Source: CAYPSN01 sp041907025 (lineage in GTDB: Bacteria > Patescibacteriota > Saccharimonadia > CAILAD01 > JADZBC01). From it: 29,348 nucleotides of DNA. The stretch covers positions 1-29,348 of the forward strand of contig JAYRIB010000054.1 of the NCBI GenBank assembly GCA_041907025.1. The letters run 5' to 3'. The notes beneath the pieces were generated by a model, which was not told where the DNA came from, did no database searches, and was given only the letters and a program-made list of their open reading frames with translations. This document shows positions 7,324 to 14,003 of the stretch, piece after piece. Made by a program: the position numbers and the translations under genes. Numbering within the stretch: position 1 is the stretch's first letter; the number at the start of each line of letters is the position of its first letter.

Positions 7324-7849
7324 GTTTTGCAGGTAGGCCTTTGGTGGCCAAGCTATGGTTGCTGTAAGTCTTGTCTTCCGTTACTTCTATAACATCTGAG
7401 ATCCAGCCGGGTAGACTGTAAGCCTCGGCAGAAGCTTCGACAGATTTGATCTGCTCTTGTCGCTCAATTGTACTAAGACCTGCACCAAGTTCTACAATTG
7501 ATTCGGCCTCCACTGTAATGAGGCCTTCCAGGTTGTCATGGTAGACATCCACTTCCAGAAGTTGTTCACCGTCATGGAATACATAACGTGTTTTGCGGAG
7601 GCTGCCAACAGCCTGCCCTATGAGCTCCTGGTATGCCCACTTGGGCAATGACTCTTCCCACTCACTGCGAGCAATGCGACCAGAGCTTTTAAGAGTGATC
7701 AGGTAAGTGTCGTCCTTTTGGCGTAGCCGCAGGCCGGATACGGGCAGGTATGATTGGGTAATTTCGTGAGTCTCCTCGGGCTGGTGCGCCGCAATATCTG
7801 GCATTTGTTTTATAAGCCATTTGCGTTCTATCTCGATCGTTTCCTTCAC
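7304..7849 (-). CDS. CYTH-domain (triphosphate tunnel) protein
   Basis: A 181-residue protein. The N-terminal EIERKW (residues 6-11) is the ExExK signature of the CYTH/triphosphate-tunnel fold, followed by alternating charged strands (LRLRQKDD, YLITLKSSG, TVEAESIVE) expected of the eight-stranded tunnel. Family members hydrolyse inorganic or organic triphosphates, make cAMP, or act as RNA triphosphatases; the substrate here is unknown. The GTG start is chosen because AGGAG lies 8 nt before it. This is the last gene of the ribozyme-segmented operon. Hammerhead D fills the gap to the upstream AAA_28 gene. AAA_28 and CYTH domains are fused in Ttd14-like proteins, so the two products probably work together. 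The 3' end overlaps the convergent isomerase gene. Confidence 0.88.
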   Translation of the reverse strand: MKETIEIERKWLIKQMPDIAAHQPEETHEITQSYLPVSGLRLRQKDDTYLITLKSSGRIARSEWEESLPKWAYQELIGQAVGSLRKTRYVFHDGEQLLEVDVYHDNLEGLITVEAESIVELGAGLSTIERQEQIKSVEASAEAYSLPGWISDVIEVTEDKTYSNHSLATKGLPAKLSQAPF

Positions 7850-7876
7850 TACATGTTCTCCTGTTTTTGTATTATA

Positions 7877-7928
7877 CCGATTTTCGCCATCTTTGGCTCG
7901 TCAGAGCAGACCGCATCTGCTGAATCGG
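7877..7928 (-). ncRNA. Type III hammerhead ribozyme D
   Basis: Read on the minus strand. Stem III is CCGAUU (7928-7923) with AAUCGG (7882-7877). The cleavage triplet is UUC, so the cut falls between 7922 and 7921. Stem I is AGCAGA/UCUGCU with a 5-nt loop (7921-7905). CUGACGA is at 7904-7898. Stem II is GCCA/UGGC with a 4-nt loop (7897-7886), then GAA plus A15.1. The core is complete. It lies in the gap between the AAA_28 stop (7963) and the CYTH start (7849). All stem sequences differ from ribozymes B and C while the core is kept, which argues for selection on structure. Confidence 0.95.
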
Positions 7929-7951
7929 GGGAGGTTTTGGTAGGACCTCCC
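7929..7951 (-). other. Hairpin stacked on hammerhead D
   Basis: A 7-bp stem GGGAGGU/ACCUCCC with the 9-nt loop CCUACCAAA. It abuts stem III of the ribozyme without a spacer. The loop matches those of cassettes B and C (consensus CCUWC-YAAA) although the stem sequences differ. Confidence 0.8.
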
Positions 7952-7962
7952 AGAACCTTGTG

Positions 7963-8577
7963 CTACTCGCCGCGCAACAGAGCTTGCACAACCTTCAGTA
8001 CCTGAGCCACCTTGCTTTCGATAGTCTGGCTGCCAGCTATGAAGACCCACCGTGGGTGAGCACCCCACGCTGTACGAGTGGCATGCTCCAGCATTTGGGC
8101 TCGCTCCAGGTCTTCAAACCGGTTGGTGTTGCCTGCCGTACCGTAGAGGTGTGGCGCCGATGTAGCGACCGATTCGAGGTGAATGACCGCCGCGTAGCGG
8201 TTGAGCTCCTCGATGGCCTCCAACCCATTGAGTTGGCAGAAGGCATCGACGCCTCCTGGTGTGTAGGCTGCCCCGTCGAGAGTGCCTCGATCGCACAGAA
8301 TGAGCCTCTTGCAGAACATTTCAGCAAGTTGTTGTGCTCTGAATTCCTCTCGAAGTTGGTGGTAGAGCACTTCTTGCTGAAAAACTTCTTGCCACTCTGG
8401 AGTCCATTCGGTGTCCTTGCCAGGCACCCGCATGACCGTCTCGAGTACGCGGGTGGCAGCCTCGCTGACCATGTGGATCTCGGTCAGGTAGTACGCTTGC
8501 ATGTGGTGGAGGACCGTTGTTTTACCAGCGCAGGGGCCGCCTGTTAGTACAACCTTCTGGATTGGGGTGGTGAGCAT
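7963..8577 (-). CDS. AAA_28 family P-loop NTPase/kinase
   Basis: A 204-residue protein. The Walker A loop GGPCAGKTT (residues 13-21) follows a hydrophobic strand. Then come a conserved SEAATR segment, ILCDRGTLDGAAYTPGG (a Walker B-like DRG..D region typical of AAA_28/NadR-type kinases) and a helical C-terminus with an arginine-rich lid (TNRFEDLERAQ). Members bind ATP or GTP and are often nucleotide or nucleoside kinase-like; the substrate is unknown. The ATG at 8577 is preferred over an in-frame TTG at 8592 because GAAGGAG lies 6 nt before it. The gene sits between hammerheads C and D in the operon. Its closest architectural parallel is Ttd14, an AAA_28-CYTH fusion. Confidence 0.88.
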   Translation of the reverse strand: MLTTPIQKVVLTGGPCAGKTTVLHHMQAYYLTEIHMVSEAATRVLETVMRVPGKDTEWTPEWQEVFQQEVLYHQLREEFRAQQLAEMFCKRLILCDRGTLDGAAYTPGGVDAFCQLNGLEAIEELNRYAAVIHLESVATSAPHLYGTAGNTNRFEDLERAQMLEHATRTAWGAHPRWVFIAGSQTIESKVAQVLKVVQALLRGE

Positions 8578-8601
8578 TACTTTCTCCTTCAAGGTGCGGG
8601 G

Positions 8602-8654
8602 CTGACTTTCGCTCTTTCGAGCTCGTCAGGCGGAGCACTCACTCCGCGAGTCAG
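8602..8654 (-). ncRNA. Type III hammerhead ribozyme C
   Basis: Minus strand. Stem III is CUGACU (8654-8649) with AGUCAG (8607-8602). The cleavage triplet is CUC, so the cut falls between 8648 and 8647. Stem I is GCGGAG/CUCCGC with a 6-nt loop. CUGACGA is at 8629-8623. Stem II is GCUC-GAAA-GAGC with a GNRA tetraloop, then GAA plus A15.1. Every core position of the hammerhead is met. It fills the gap between the Cys-rich gene (stop at 8704) and the AAA_28 gene, ending 25 nt before the ATG, so cleavage gives the AAA_28 mRNA a short 5'-OH leader. Confidence 0.96.
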
Positions 8655-8677
8655 GAGGGGTTTTAGAAGGACCCCTC
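8655..8677 (-). other. Hairpin stacked on hammerhead C
   Basis: A 7-bp stem GAGGGGU/ACCCCUC with the 9-nt loop CCUUCUAAA, abutting ribozyme stem III without a spacer. The whole cassette is bracketed by AAGGU (minus strand of 8685-8681) and ACCUU (minus strand of 8595-8591), which could pair as an outer clamp. Confidence 0.8.
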
Positions 8678-8703
8678 GGAACCTTGGTGTTACGCCTGGC
8701 TAC

Positions 8704-8946
8704 TTAGCAGGAGTCGGCGTGCAGGTGGCAGCCGCCTGAGTAGGTGTCGCATCCGCCTGGGCACATCCGCCCAGCAGCCACCTCGCGACTGATGTGAGCT
8801 GCCTTCTCGCGCTTGCGAGCAGCCTCGCGCAGGTGGTCGCCGAATGCGTACGCTGCTTGCTTTTCGAACCCTTGAGCCCTGATTCTGGCTGCCTTGGCCT
8901 TGCCTTCGAGCTCGGCGGCGCGTGCTTCGGCTTCGTAGTCTCGCAT
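8704..8946 (-). CDS. Small Cys/His-rich protein
   Basis: An 80-residue protein, not recognised. Residues 1-60 are a charged Ala/Glu/Lys/Arg-rich helix, probably a coiled coil (RDYEAEARAAELEGKAKAARI). The tail, about residues 61-80, has four Cys and two His (CPGGCDTYSGGCHLHADSC), suggesting a metal site. The ATG at 8946 is chosen because AAGGAG lies 7 nt upstream; the longer frame from 8994 would overlap hammerhead B. It lies between hammerheads B and C in the operon, and its stop is followed almost at once by cassette C. GC-rich like its operon partners. Confidence 0.72.
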   Translation of the reverse strand: MRDYEAEARAAELEGKAKAARIRAQGFEKQAAYAFGDHLREAARKREKAAHISREVAAGRMCPGGCDTYSGGCHLHADSC

Positions 8947-8969
8947 GGTTTTGCTCCTTGTAAGGTGCG

Positions 8970-9026
8970 CTGACTTTCGACCGTGCGCGGTCATCGTCAG
9001 GGAGAGCGCTTTACTCTCCGAGTCAG
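8970..9026 (-). ncRNA. Type III hammerhead ribozyme B (one extra core base)
   Basis: Minus strand. Stem III is CUGACU (9026-9021) with AGUCAG (8975-8970), identical to ribozyme C. The cleavage triplet is CUC, so the cut falls between 9020 and 9019. Stem I is GGAGAG/CUCUCC with a 7-nt loop. CUGACGA is at 9000-8994. Stem II is GACCG/CGGUC with a 4-nt loop (8992-8979), then GAA plus A15.1. It differs from the consensus by one extra U (plus-strand A8993) between A9 and stem II, which may slow it. It fills the gap between lipoprotein and Cys-rich genes. Confidence 0.88.
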
Positions 9027-9027
9027 G

Positions 9028-9052
9028 GGGGCGGGTTTGTAGGTACCGCCCC
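9028..9052 (-). other. Hairpin stacked on hammerhead B
   Basis: GGGGCGG/CCGCCCC stem with a loop containing CCUACAAA, next to ribozyme stem III. The cassette is again bracketed by AAGGU (minus strand of 9061-9057) and ACCUU (minus strand of 8966-8962). Confidence 0.75.
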
Positions 9053-9074
9053 GTTTACCTTTGTTCGCGCTGTC

Positions 9075-9386
9075 TCAGACCTTCTTGCAGGCCTGGGGCA
9101 GCTTCACCTTCTCCCCCGGCTGGAAGGTGTCCGCGTAGAGGTGGTTCGTCTCGATGATCAGCTGGCGCCAGTCGTCGAGCAGAGCTCCTCGCGGTCGCGT
9201 GGCCTTGGCGAAGTCCGTCAGCTTGATCGGCTTGGGGTAGTCGATCGTCACCTCGGTACTGCAGGCGTAGGCCTCGCGGGTGCTCTCCGAGCAGCTGCTG
9301 AGTCCGAGGGCGCCAGCTAGGGCGGTCAGGGTCAGTGCTGTGGCGGTGAGCCAGCGCTTGCGGGGGTGGGTGGTCGTGGTCTTCAA
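9075..9386 (-). CDS. Small lipoprotein
   Basis: A 103-residue protein. A positively charged start (HPRKRW), a hydrophobic stretch (residues 13-28) and the lipobox LSSC (29-32) form a lipoprotein signal peptide, so the mature protein of about 72 residues would be membrane-anchored outside the cell. The TTG start is chosen because AAAGGAG lies 6 nt before it and this makes the signal peptide begin normally; the longer frame from 9485 starts inside the promoter. The mature part has one internal Cys (YAC) and one near the end (QACKKV) that could form a disulfide. Family not recognised. It is the first gene of the ribozyme-segmented operon. Confidence 0.8.
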   Translation of the reverse strand: MKTTTTHPRKRWLTATALTLTALAGALGLSSCSESTREAYACSTEVTIDYPKPIKLTDFAKATRPRGALLDDWRQLIIETNHLYADTFQPGEKVKLPQACKKV

Positions 9387-9456
9387 GGTACTCTCCTTTA
9401 GGGAGCGGGCGGGGTGGTGTTCCCCGGGCTTTAGCGGGATTGCTTGAGCCTGGAGA

Positions 9457-9485
9457 AGTATACAATAATAGGTATAAATAGTCAA
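9457..9485 (-). promoter_or_regulatory. Promoter of the ribozyme-segmented operon
   Basis: On the minus strand TTGACT (9485-9480) and TATACT (9462-9457) are separated by 17 bp. It faces away from the TrmB-type regulator gene and lies next to AT-rich repeats that could be its operator. Confidence 0.85.
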
Positions 9486-9540
9486 TATATATTATACGTA
9501 ATGTTAGTCAACAGATAAGAATGCGGTAATATATAGTCAA
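9480..9540. promoter_or_regulatory. Candidate operator region for the TrmB-type regulator
   Basis: Between the divergent promoters there are three AGTCAA copies (9480, 9507, 9535 approximately) and an inverted pair ATATATTA / TAATATAT. One copy overlaps the -35 box of the minus-strand operon. Assignment to the neighbouring regulator is inference. Confidence 0.35.
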
Positions 9541-9547
9541 GATTGTA

Positions 9548-9576
9548 TTGACAAAATGAGCGTAGTTTGCTAAAAT
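9548..9576 (+). promoter_or_regulatory. Promoter of the TrmB-type regulator, leaderless
   Basis: TTGACA (9548-9553), 17-bp spacer, TAAAAT (9571-9576), then exactly 6 nt to the ATG at 9583. Confidence 0.88.
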
Positions 9577-9582
9577 ACAGCT

Positions 9583-10362
9583 ATGAATATCGAACTACTC
9601 ACCCAAATAGGCCTAACCAAAAGCCAGGCTAAGGCCTATATAGCACTAATCAAATTCGGATCATTGCCAGCACCACAACTTGCTGAGAAGATTGGCGAGA
9701 CGCGAACTAATTCGTACATGGTCCTCGACCGTTTAGTTGATATGGGACTTATTGAAAAGGATGAGAGCGGCAAAAAGCTTTTGTACAGACCAACCAACCC
9801 CACAGCCCTGGAGCGATTAATAGAGCAAAAGCGTAAAGACGTGATGAGTACCGAAAAGCAGGTGCGCGACAGCATGCCTCAATTGCTTAATTACTTCTAC
9901 ACCTATCAACATCAGCCGGGCGTGCGGTTCTTCCAAGGCAAAGAGGGGATCACGAAGATGTACGAGGATCAGCGCAGAACTGCACAGGAGATCTACTTTA
10001 TACGCTCCGATGCGGACTTTAACGTACTCGGCAAGGACTTATATAAGCACATGGAGCAGCGCGCTAAGCTAGGTATTAGGGCTCATGGAATAGAGCCTGC
10101 TGAACAAGACAACATCCAGTATGGGCAAGAGAACGACTCGCGGATGCTGCGGGATATGACGTGGGCGCCCAGGGATGCGTTTACCGCCCCGGTGAATCTG
10201 TATGTGTATGGCAATAAGACAGCGCTAATCTCGTACGGCGAGGAGGTTATCGGTACGATTATTGAGAGCCCGCAGATTGCCGAAGCCATGAAGCAGATCT
10301 TCGCCCTCGTACAAAGTGGGGTGGAGAGTATGAATGCGGGTGGCGCTAAGGCTAGAAAATAG
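9583..10362 (+). CDS. TrmB-family transcriptional regulator
   Basis: A 259-residue protein. Residues 1-75 are a winged helix of the TrmB type (LTKSQAKAYIALIKFGSLPAPQLAEKIG, then the recognition-helix region TNSYMVLDRLVDMGLIEK and a wing). Residues 80-100 form a linking helix, and the C-terminal half resembles the TrmB effector-binding domain. TrmB proteins usually sense sugars or other metabolites; the ligand here is unknown. The gene is transcribed from its own leaderless promoter, divergently from the lipoprotein/AAA_28/CYTH operon, so local control of that operon is likely but unproven. Confidence 0.85.
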   Translation: MNIELLTQIGLTKSQAKAYIALIKFGSLPAPQLAEKIGETRTNSYMVLDRLVDMGLIEKDESGKKLLYRPTNPTALERLIEQKRKDVMSTEKQVRDSMPQLLNYFYTYQHQPGVRFFQGKEGITKMYEDQRRTAQEIYFIRSDADFNVLGKDLYKHMEQRAKLGIRAHGIEPAEQDNIQYGQENDSRMLRDMTWAPRDAFTAPVNLYVYGNKTALISYGEEVIGTIIESPQIAEAMKQIFALVQSGVESMNAGGAKARK

Positions 10363-10392
10363 TCATCTTTTCGGCTACACTATATCAGTTGC

Positions 10393-10482
10393 GGAGAGGT
10401 CGCATAGTGGTCTAGTGCGCCGCCTTGGAAAGGCGGTGTAGGGGCAACTCTACCGAGAGTTCGAATCTCTCCCTCTCCGCCA
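10393..10482 (+). tRNA. tRNA-Ser (GGA)
   Basis: A complete cloverleaf: acceptor GGAGAGG/CCTCTCC, anticodon stem CCGCC/GGCGG with loop TTGGAAA (anticodon GGA), a long class II variable arm (GTAGGGGCAACTCTACC), T arm GAGAG-TTCGAAT-CTCTC, discriminator G and encoded CCA. It lies 4 nt before the 3' end of the convergent tldE-like gene. Confidence 0.97.
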
Positions 10483-10486
10483 GCAA

Positions 10487-11791
10487 TTATTTAAACGTTA
10501 CTTGGCTCTTGAAGCTTATAAGTGGCTTATCGTAGGCTAGGGGCATTTTCACGAAATTAAAGTCGTCAGACACAAGTGCCTCGAAGATGTTGCCGCTCAG
10601 TACACAATTAACCCCACCAACTAGCTTGCCATGCTCTACCATGATCGCATAGGGTGATGGAAGAGAGTAGTTGCCAAGTATGCTATTCTGCGTATGAATC
10701 CCCATGGCACCAAGCACGATAATGAACCGGTCATGATTGGCGGCGAAAACACCATAGTCTATAGCACCCTGCACTGAGCATTCAGATAAGGATCCTAGTG
10801 CTCGAGCTGGCAGTGCGAGCTTTTGGGCGATTCGCGGCGAACATATTGGTTCAACCAGGCGCCCCTCCTTTATAACCTCAAAGTTCTGCGGCACAACTCC
10901 ATCGGATGTGAAAGCAAAGCCTTCCGAACTGTAGTCAACACACTGCTCTGCTTTTAGGGAAATACGTGGATTAAATACCATACGCTTTGCGGTAAAGTCT
11001 TCTGGAGTAAACTTGCCTGTTCTACTGTCCACACTGAGTCCACCCAGACTGTTACCAACAAAGCGATCTAATATCGCGCCGCTGTCGTCTGGGCCTATCA
11101 GTATAGGATATACTCCCGGCTTGTCGCCCTTGCGTGGTTGGGCGATATTCTTGGCAAAGTCGCCGATATACTCTAGCCGCTTGTGGAGTGATGGTATCTC
11201 ATAGTGCTTACGGGATTTCTTTTCTTGAATGATGTCGCTGTCAAAGGCCACAATTGATTCCTGACCGGTTTGCTCGGAAATGTAAGAGGCCCCCTTTGAG
11301 TTTACGAAGGCACTCCTACTGTGGCTTAGTGTCATGTCGCCTTCAACATTCTCTACACCGATACTCTGCGAGGCTTCATGCAGCTCGCGTACGAATCGAG
11401 TTATGGAACTCGGCTCCTTTTCAATTAGGTTGATAATGGCCTCATCAGCGAGCTCTGGGGGAGTGTAGTCTGGTTCTGGTTTCGCAAGCGCAAGCGGCTC
11501 CTTGTCGCGGTAGGCAATGTGTCGTGCAACATCCATAATCCTTTCGACTGTGGAATTAAGGCTTAGTGTACCTCTTGCGATAGAACCATTTGTAAAAGCC
11601 ATTGAGAAGTTCCCACCCTGGTAGTCCATAGCTTTTATTGGGTGATAAATATCTCCTAGTTCTTTATTAACGAAGCCTCCACGCAAACTCTTGGCGTCAG
11701 TCCAGTTCAGCTGATAACCAGCAACATCATCGAGTCTATCTAGGCCCGTGGCAAGTCTATGCAACCTGTCTTGTGGTGAAATGCTCGTCAT
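10487..11791 (-). CDS. TldE/PmbA-like protease subunit
   Basis: A 434-residue protein of the TldD/PmbA family, lacking the HExxxH motif, as expected for the non-catalytic TldE-type partner. Recognisable blocks are YPILIGPDDSGAILDRFVGNSLGG, the RMVFNPRISLKAEQCVDYSSEGFAFTSDGVVPQNFEVIKEGRL segment and the C-terminal GVNCVLSGNIFEALVSDDF. In enterobacteria TldD-TldE is a heterodimeric metalloprotease that trims unfolded peptides and processes microcin. Its ATG overlaps the stop of the upstream tldD gene (TAATG), so the two subunits are translationally coupled. Confidence 0.88.
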   Translation of the reverse strand: MTSISPQDRLHRLATGLDRLDDVAGYQLNWTDAKSLRGGFVNKELGDIYHPIKAMDYQGGNFSMAFTNGSIARGTLSLNSTVERIMDVARHIAYRDKEPLALAKPEPDYTPPELADEAIINLIEKEPSSITRFVRELHEASQSIGVENVEGDMTLSHSRSAFVNSKGASYISEQTGQESIVAFDSDIIQEKKSRKHYEIPSLHKRLEYIGDFAKNIAQPRKGDKPGVYPILIGPDDSGAILDRFVGNSLGGLSVDSRTGKFTPEDFTAKRMVFNPRISLKAEQCVDYSSEGFAFTSDGVVPQNFEVIKEGRLVEPICSPRIAQKLALPARALGSLSECSVQGAIDYGVFAANHDRFIIVLGAMGIHTQNSILGNYSLPSPYAIMVEHGKLVGGVNCVLSGNIFEALVSDDFNFVKMPLAYDKPLISFKSQVTFK

Positions 11792-13293
11792 TAGGCGATA
11801 CTCACATGCTCTGTTGGCGACATAAATATGAGTTCATGGCCACCATCGTTAACGTTCGCTCTCTGGTCTGACTTGCCGCAAAAGCCAAAGTCGTCCTTGC
11901 GCAACTCGCCAACCCCAAACTCAATTGACTTAAGTGCTTCAAGTACGTTCCCAGAAAAGGAGACAGGACGGAGTGCAGTAACGGCTTCGGCAGTAAGCTT
12001 ATAAGCAAATCCACTCCCAAACATGAAGTCCCCAGTATTAGGTGATACAGAGCCGCCCTTCCCACCTATTAAATAGAGAATCTCTGAGTGGTCTTTAAAG
12101 ATTCCCTTTTCTTTCATGAGTTGCTGGACAGCTTCAGGGGAAGTATCTTCTACCTGGTCAGCGATAAGCTTGTCGTCGTTGAGCCAAACATAGGTGTTAC
12201 TCATGCGCGGAATGGCCACATCCTTGAAGGTTTCAGCTCTCTCGCAATTAAGGTTCTTAACACCAATCCTGGTGCCGCTAAACACATCACTTATTGATTC
12301 GGTTAATTTACCGTCTTTAATTATCGTAACTGGTTGTCTGGCATTTCCAAATGAGCCATAGGGGTGAAAACCGTGTGCTAGTTCGGGTTCATGGTCACTA
12401 ATATTCACCCCGGAGGCAGCTACTTGATCATCTTTCCTATAGCCTAGAGCTTCCGTCGCCAAAACACTACTACCAGCTGCAACGGCGTCTGATTCTGCGG
12501 GGTGCCCAAGGGCTTCATGGGCTAAAAGCCCCACGAGCTCGTAGTCCAGTAGAATAGGGTAATGGCCGCTTGGTAGCTGCTCGCCTTTGAGTTGTTGTTT
12601 TGCCATTCTAGTTCGTTCTTTAACTTTGCCAATAAAGTCAGGCATGTTAGCTTCGAGCTCAGGTATGCTTATCGCAGCCGTTCTCAGGTAGAACTCAGTG
12701 CTATCTTCACCGTCGCGAACGGTCACCATGGTGACAAGCCAGCACTTTGGAAGGGCAAAGCTCACATCTGTGCCATCGCTGCGAGCTATGCGCCACTGCT
12801 CATGTTCGTAAACAAGATATGAAATGATTGTTGCTTCTGGGTCTGCCTTTGCTACTGCAAGCTGGATTGCACTCGTTATCTTTGCCATCGTGTCTTGGTT
12901 GGCATCTTCAAGCGTAAAGTCGGCTTGAGGGATCTCCTGCTCTAACGGCGCTTGCTTGCTTAGCTGAAATATCTCGGCAGCAGGTTCTGTGTTGTTTTTC
13001 TCATTCTCTTTGGCCACAGCAGCAAGGCGTTCCACCATTTGCTCGATGCTAGCAGGAGTTACTTGGTTAGTGGCGCCAAACGCGACGTGGCCCGATTGGG
13101 TGAAGACATATATACCAGCTCCACACTGATTATTGTATGATGAATTCTCAATTGCGCTCTCGCGATAAACGAATCGAACTAAGTTGACGTCCTGCAGCCG
13201 AATTACTGCATAAACGCCCAGCTTGGTAGCCCGTTCGAGCCCAGCAGCTACGGCATCGTCGAATTGTTTGAGCGCTAGGGGTGTTGTTGTCAT
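11791..13293 (-). CDS. tldD: TldD-like metalloprotease, catalytic subunit
   Basis: A 500-residue protein. HEALGH (residues 259-264), followed by PAESDA, gives the zinc-binding HExxxH site of TldD. Further family blocks are HPYGSFGNARQPVTIIKDGKL, LTESISDVFSGTRIG and the C-terminal VSPNTGDFMFGSGFAYKL. It forms the cytoplasmic TldD-TldE protease with the next gene. Upstream on the minus strand TATACT lies 7 nt before the ATG with no clear ribosome-binding site, so the mRNA is probably leaderless. Confidence 0.93.
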   Translation of the reverse strand: MTTTPLALKQFDDAVAAGLERATKLGVYAVIRLQDVNLVRFVYRESAIENSSYNNQCGAGIYVFTQSGHVAFGATNQVTPASIEQMVERLAAVAKENEKNNTEPAAEIFQLSKQAPLEQEIPQADFTLEDANQDTMAKITSAIQLAVAKADPEATIISYLVYEHEQWRIARSDGTDVSFALPKCWLVTMVTVRDGEDSTEFYLRTAAISIPELEANMPDFIGKVKERTRMAKQQLKGEQLPSGHYPILLDYELVGLLAHEALGHPAESDAVAAGSSVLATEALGYRKDDQVAASGVNISDHEPELAHGFHPYGSFGNARQPVTIIKDGKLTESISDVFSGTRIGVKNLNCERAETFKDVAIPRMSNTYVWLNDDKLIADQVEDTSPEAVQQLMKEKGIFKDHSEILYLIGGKGGSVSPNTGDFMFGSGFAYKLTAEAVTALRPVSFSGNVLEALKSIEFGVGELRKDDFGFCGKSDQRANVNDGGHELIFMSPTEHVSIA

Positions 13294-13331
13294 GAGCTCT
13301 AGTATACCTCAATTCGCTGTCACAGCTAAGC

Positions 13332-13889
13332 TTAAGAACTAAGCTTTTTCTGCAACTCCACAAGGCTATCGAGCACTTGATTAAGAGACATCGTCAACGC
13401 CGCGTTCTTGGGTTGGTCAGCTTCGTTAAACGCCTCGTGCACGCCGCGCACCAGTACGTTGTGGCTAACTTGCATGAGCTTAACTTGCGTCAGGACTGGC
13501 TTGAGCTGCTCTACACCCAGCACGCCACCATTGGGAGACATAGAGTAGCCAACTATGGCCGCTGGCTTGCCGGCCCATTCATTGCCGATCCAATCAATGG
13601 CATTCTTGATCGCGGCCGAGTAGCCATGATTGTATTCTGGCGTTATAAACACATAGGCGTCGCCCTCAGCGATTTTCGCAGCCCATTTGGTTCCAGCTCC
13701 GCTCTCGTAGTTCCCATCCAGCGCCAGGGGAGGCATGGCCTCGTTATAGAGCGGTAATTCCCAGTCGTGAAGATCAAGTAGCTCGGCTTCTATGCTCTCG
13801 TTTTTGTTTGCAGCGTCAGCAATCCACGCCCCTACTTTGCTGCCCTGACTGTTTTTTCGTACCGATCCAACTATAATGTGTACCTTCAT
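13332..13889 (-). CDS. NAD(P)H-dependent FMN reductase
   Basis: A 185-residue flavodoxin-fold protein. The N-terminal GSVRKNSQG (residues 8-16) is the FMN-phosphate loop, and TPEYNHGYSAAIKNAIDW (about 83-100) is the second FMN-binding block. The length is typical. It reduces FMN or quinone-like substrates with NAD(P)H in the cytoplasm. GGAGG lies just before the ATG, and TATACT (plus strand 13914-13909) gives a -10 box. It is divergent from an HxlR regulator, a common arrangement in which the regulator senses reactive electrophiles or redox state and controls the reductase. Confidence 0.93.
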   Translation of the reverse strand: MKVHIIVGSVRKNSQGSKVGAWIADAANKNESIEAELLDLHDWELPLYNEAMPPLALDGNYESGAGTKWAAKIAEGDAYVFITPEYNHGYSAAIKNAIDWIGNEWAGKPAAIVGYSMSPNGGVLGVEQLKPVLTQVKLMQVSHNVLVRGVHEAFNEADQPKNAALTMSLNQVLDSLVELQKKLSS

Positions 13890-13908
13890 AATCCTCCAAG
13901 CTATATTT

Positions 13909-13982
13909 AGTATAGTATTCGAGTATAGGGTAACAACTATACAATGTAAAGTAGTTACAAACAGTATAGTAATTCACTATGC
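13909..13982. promoter_or_regulatory. Divergent promoter with repeated operator-like boxes
   Basis: AGTATAG occurs at 13909, 13922 and 13963 and inverted (CTATACT-like ACTATAC) at 13936, with a weaker CACTATG near 13976. The boxes overlap the reductase -10 and the upstream region of the HxlR gene, so they are candidate HxlR binding sites. Confidence 0.5.
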
Positions 13983-13991
13983 TTTTTGTGC

Positions 13992-13997
13992 TATAAT
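13992..13997 (+). promoter_or_regulatory. -10 box giving a leaderless mRNA
   Basis: TATAAT ends exactly 6 nt before the ATG at 14004. The in-frame ATG at 13986 lies upstream of it and is rejected as start. Confidence 0.7.
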
Positions 13998-14003
13998 GCC
14001 AAT

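Noticed and set aside
7870..7876. TATAAT on the minus strand just after hammerhead D as a promoter for the CYTH gene
   Set aside because: There is no acceptable -35 at 16-18 bp; the bases there belong to ribozyme stem II. It cannot be excluded as a weak internal promoter.
8947..8994. Longer start for the Cys-rich protein
   Set aside because: It would overlap hammerhead B; AAGGAG points to the ATG at 8946.
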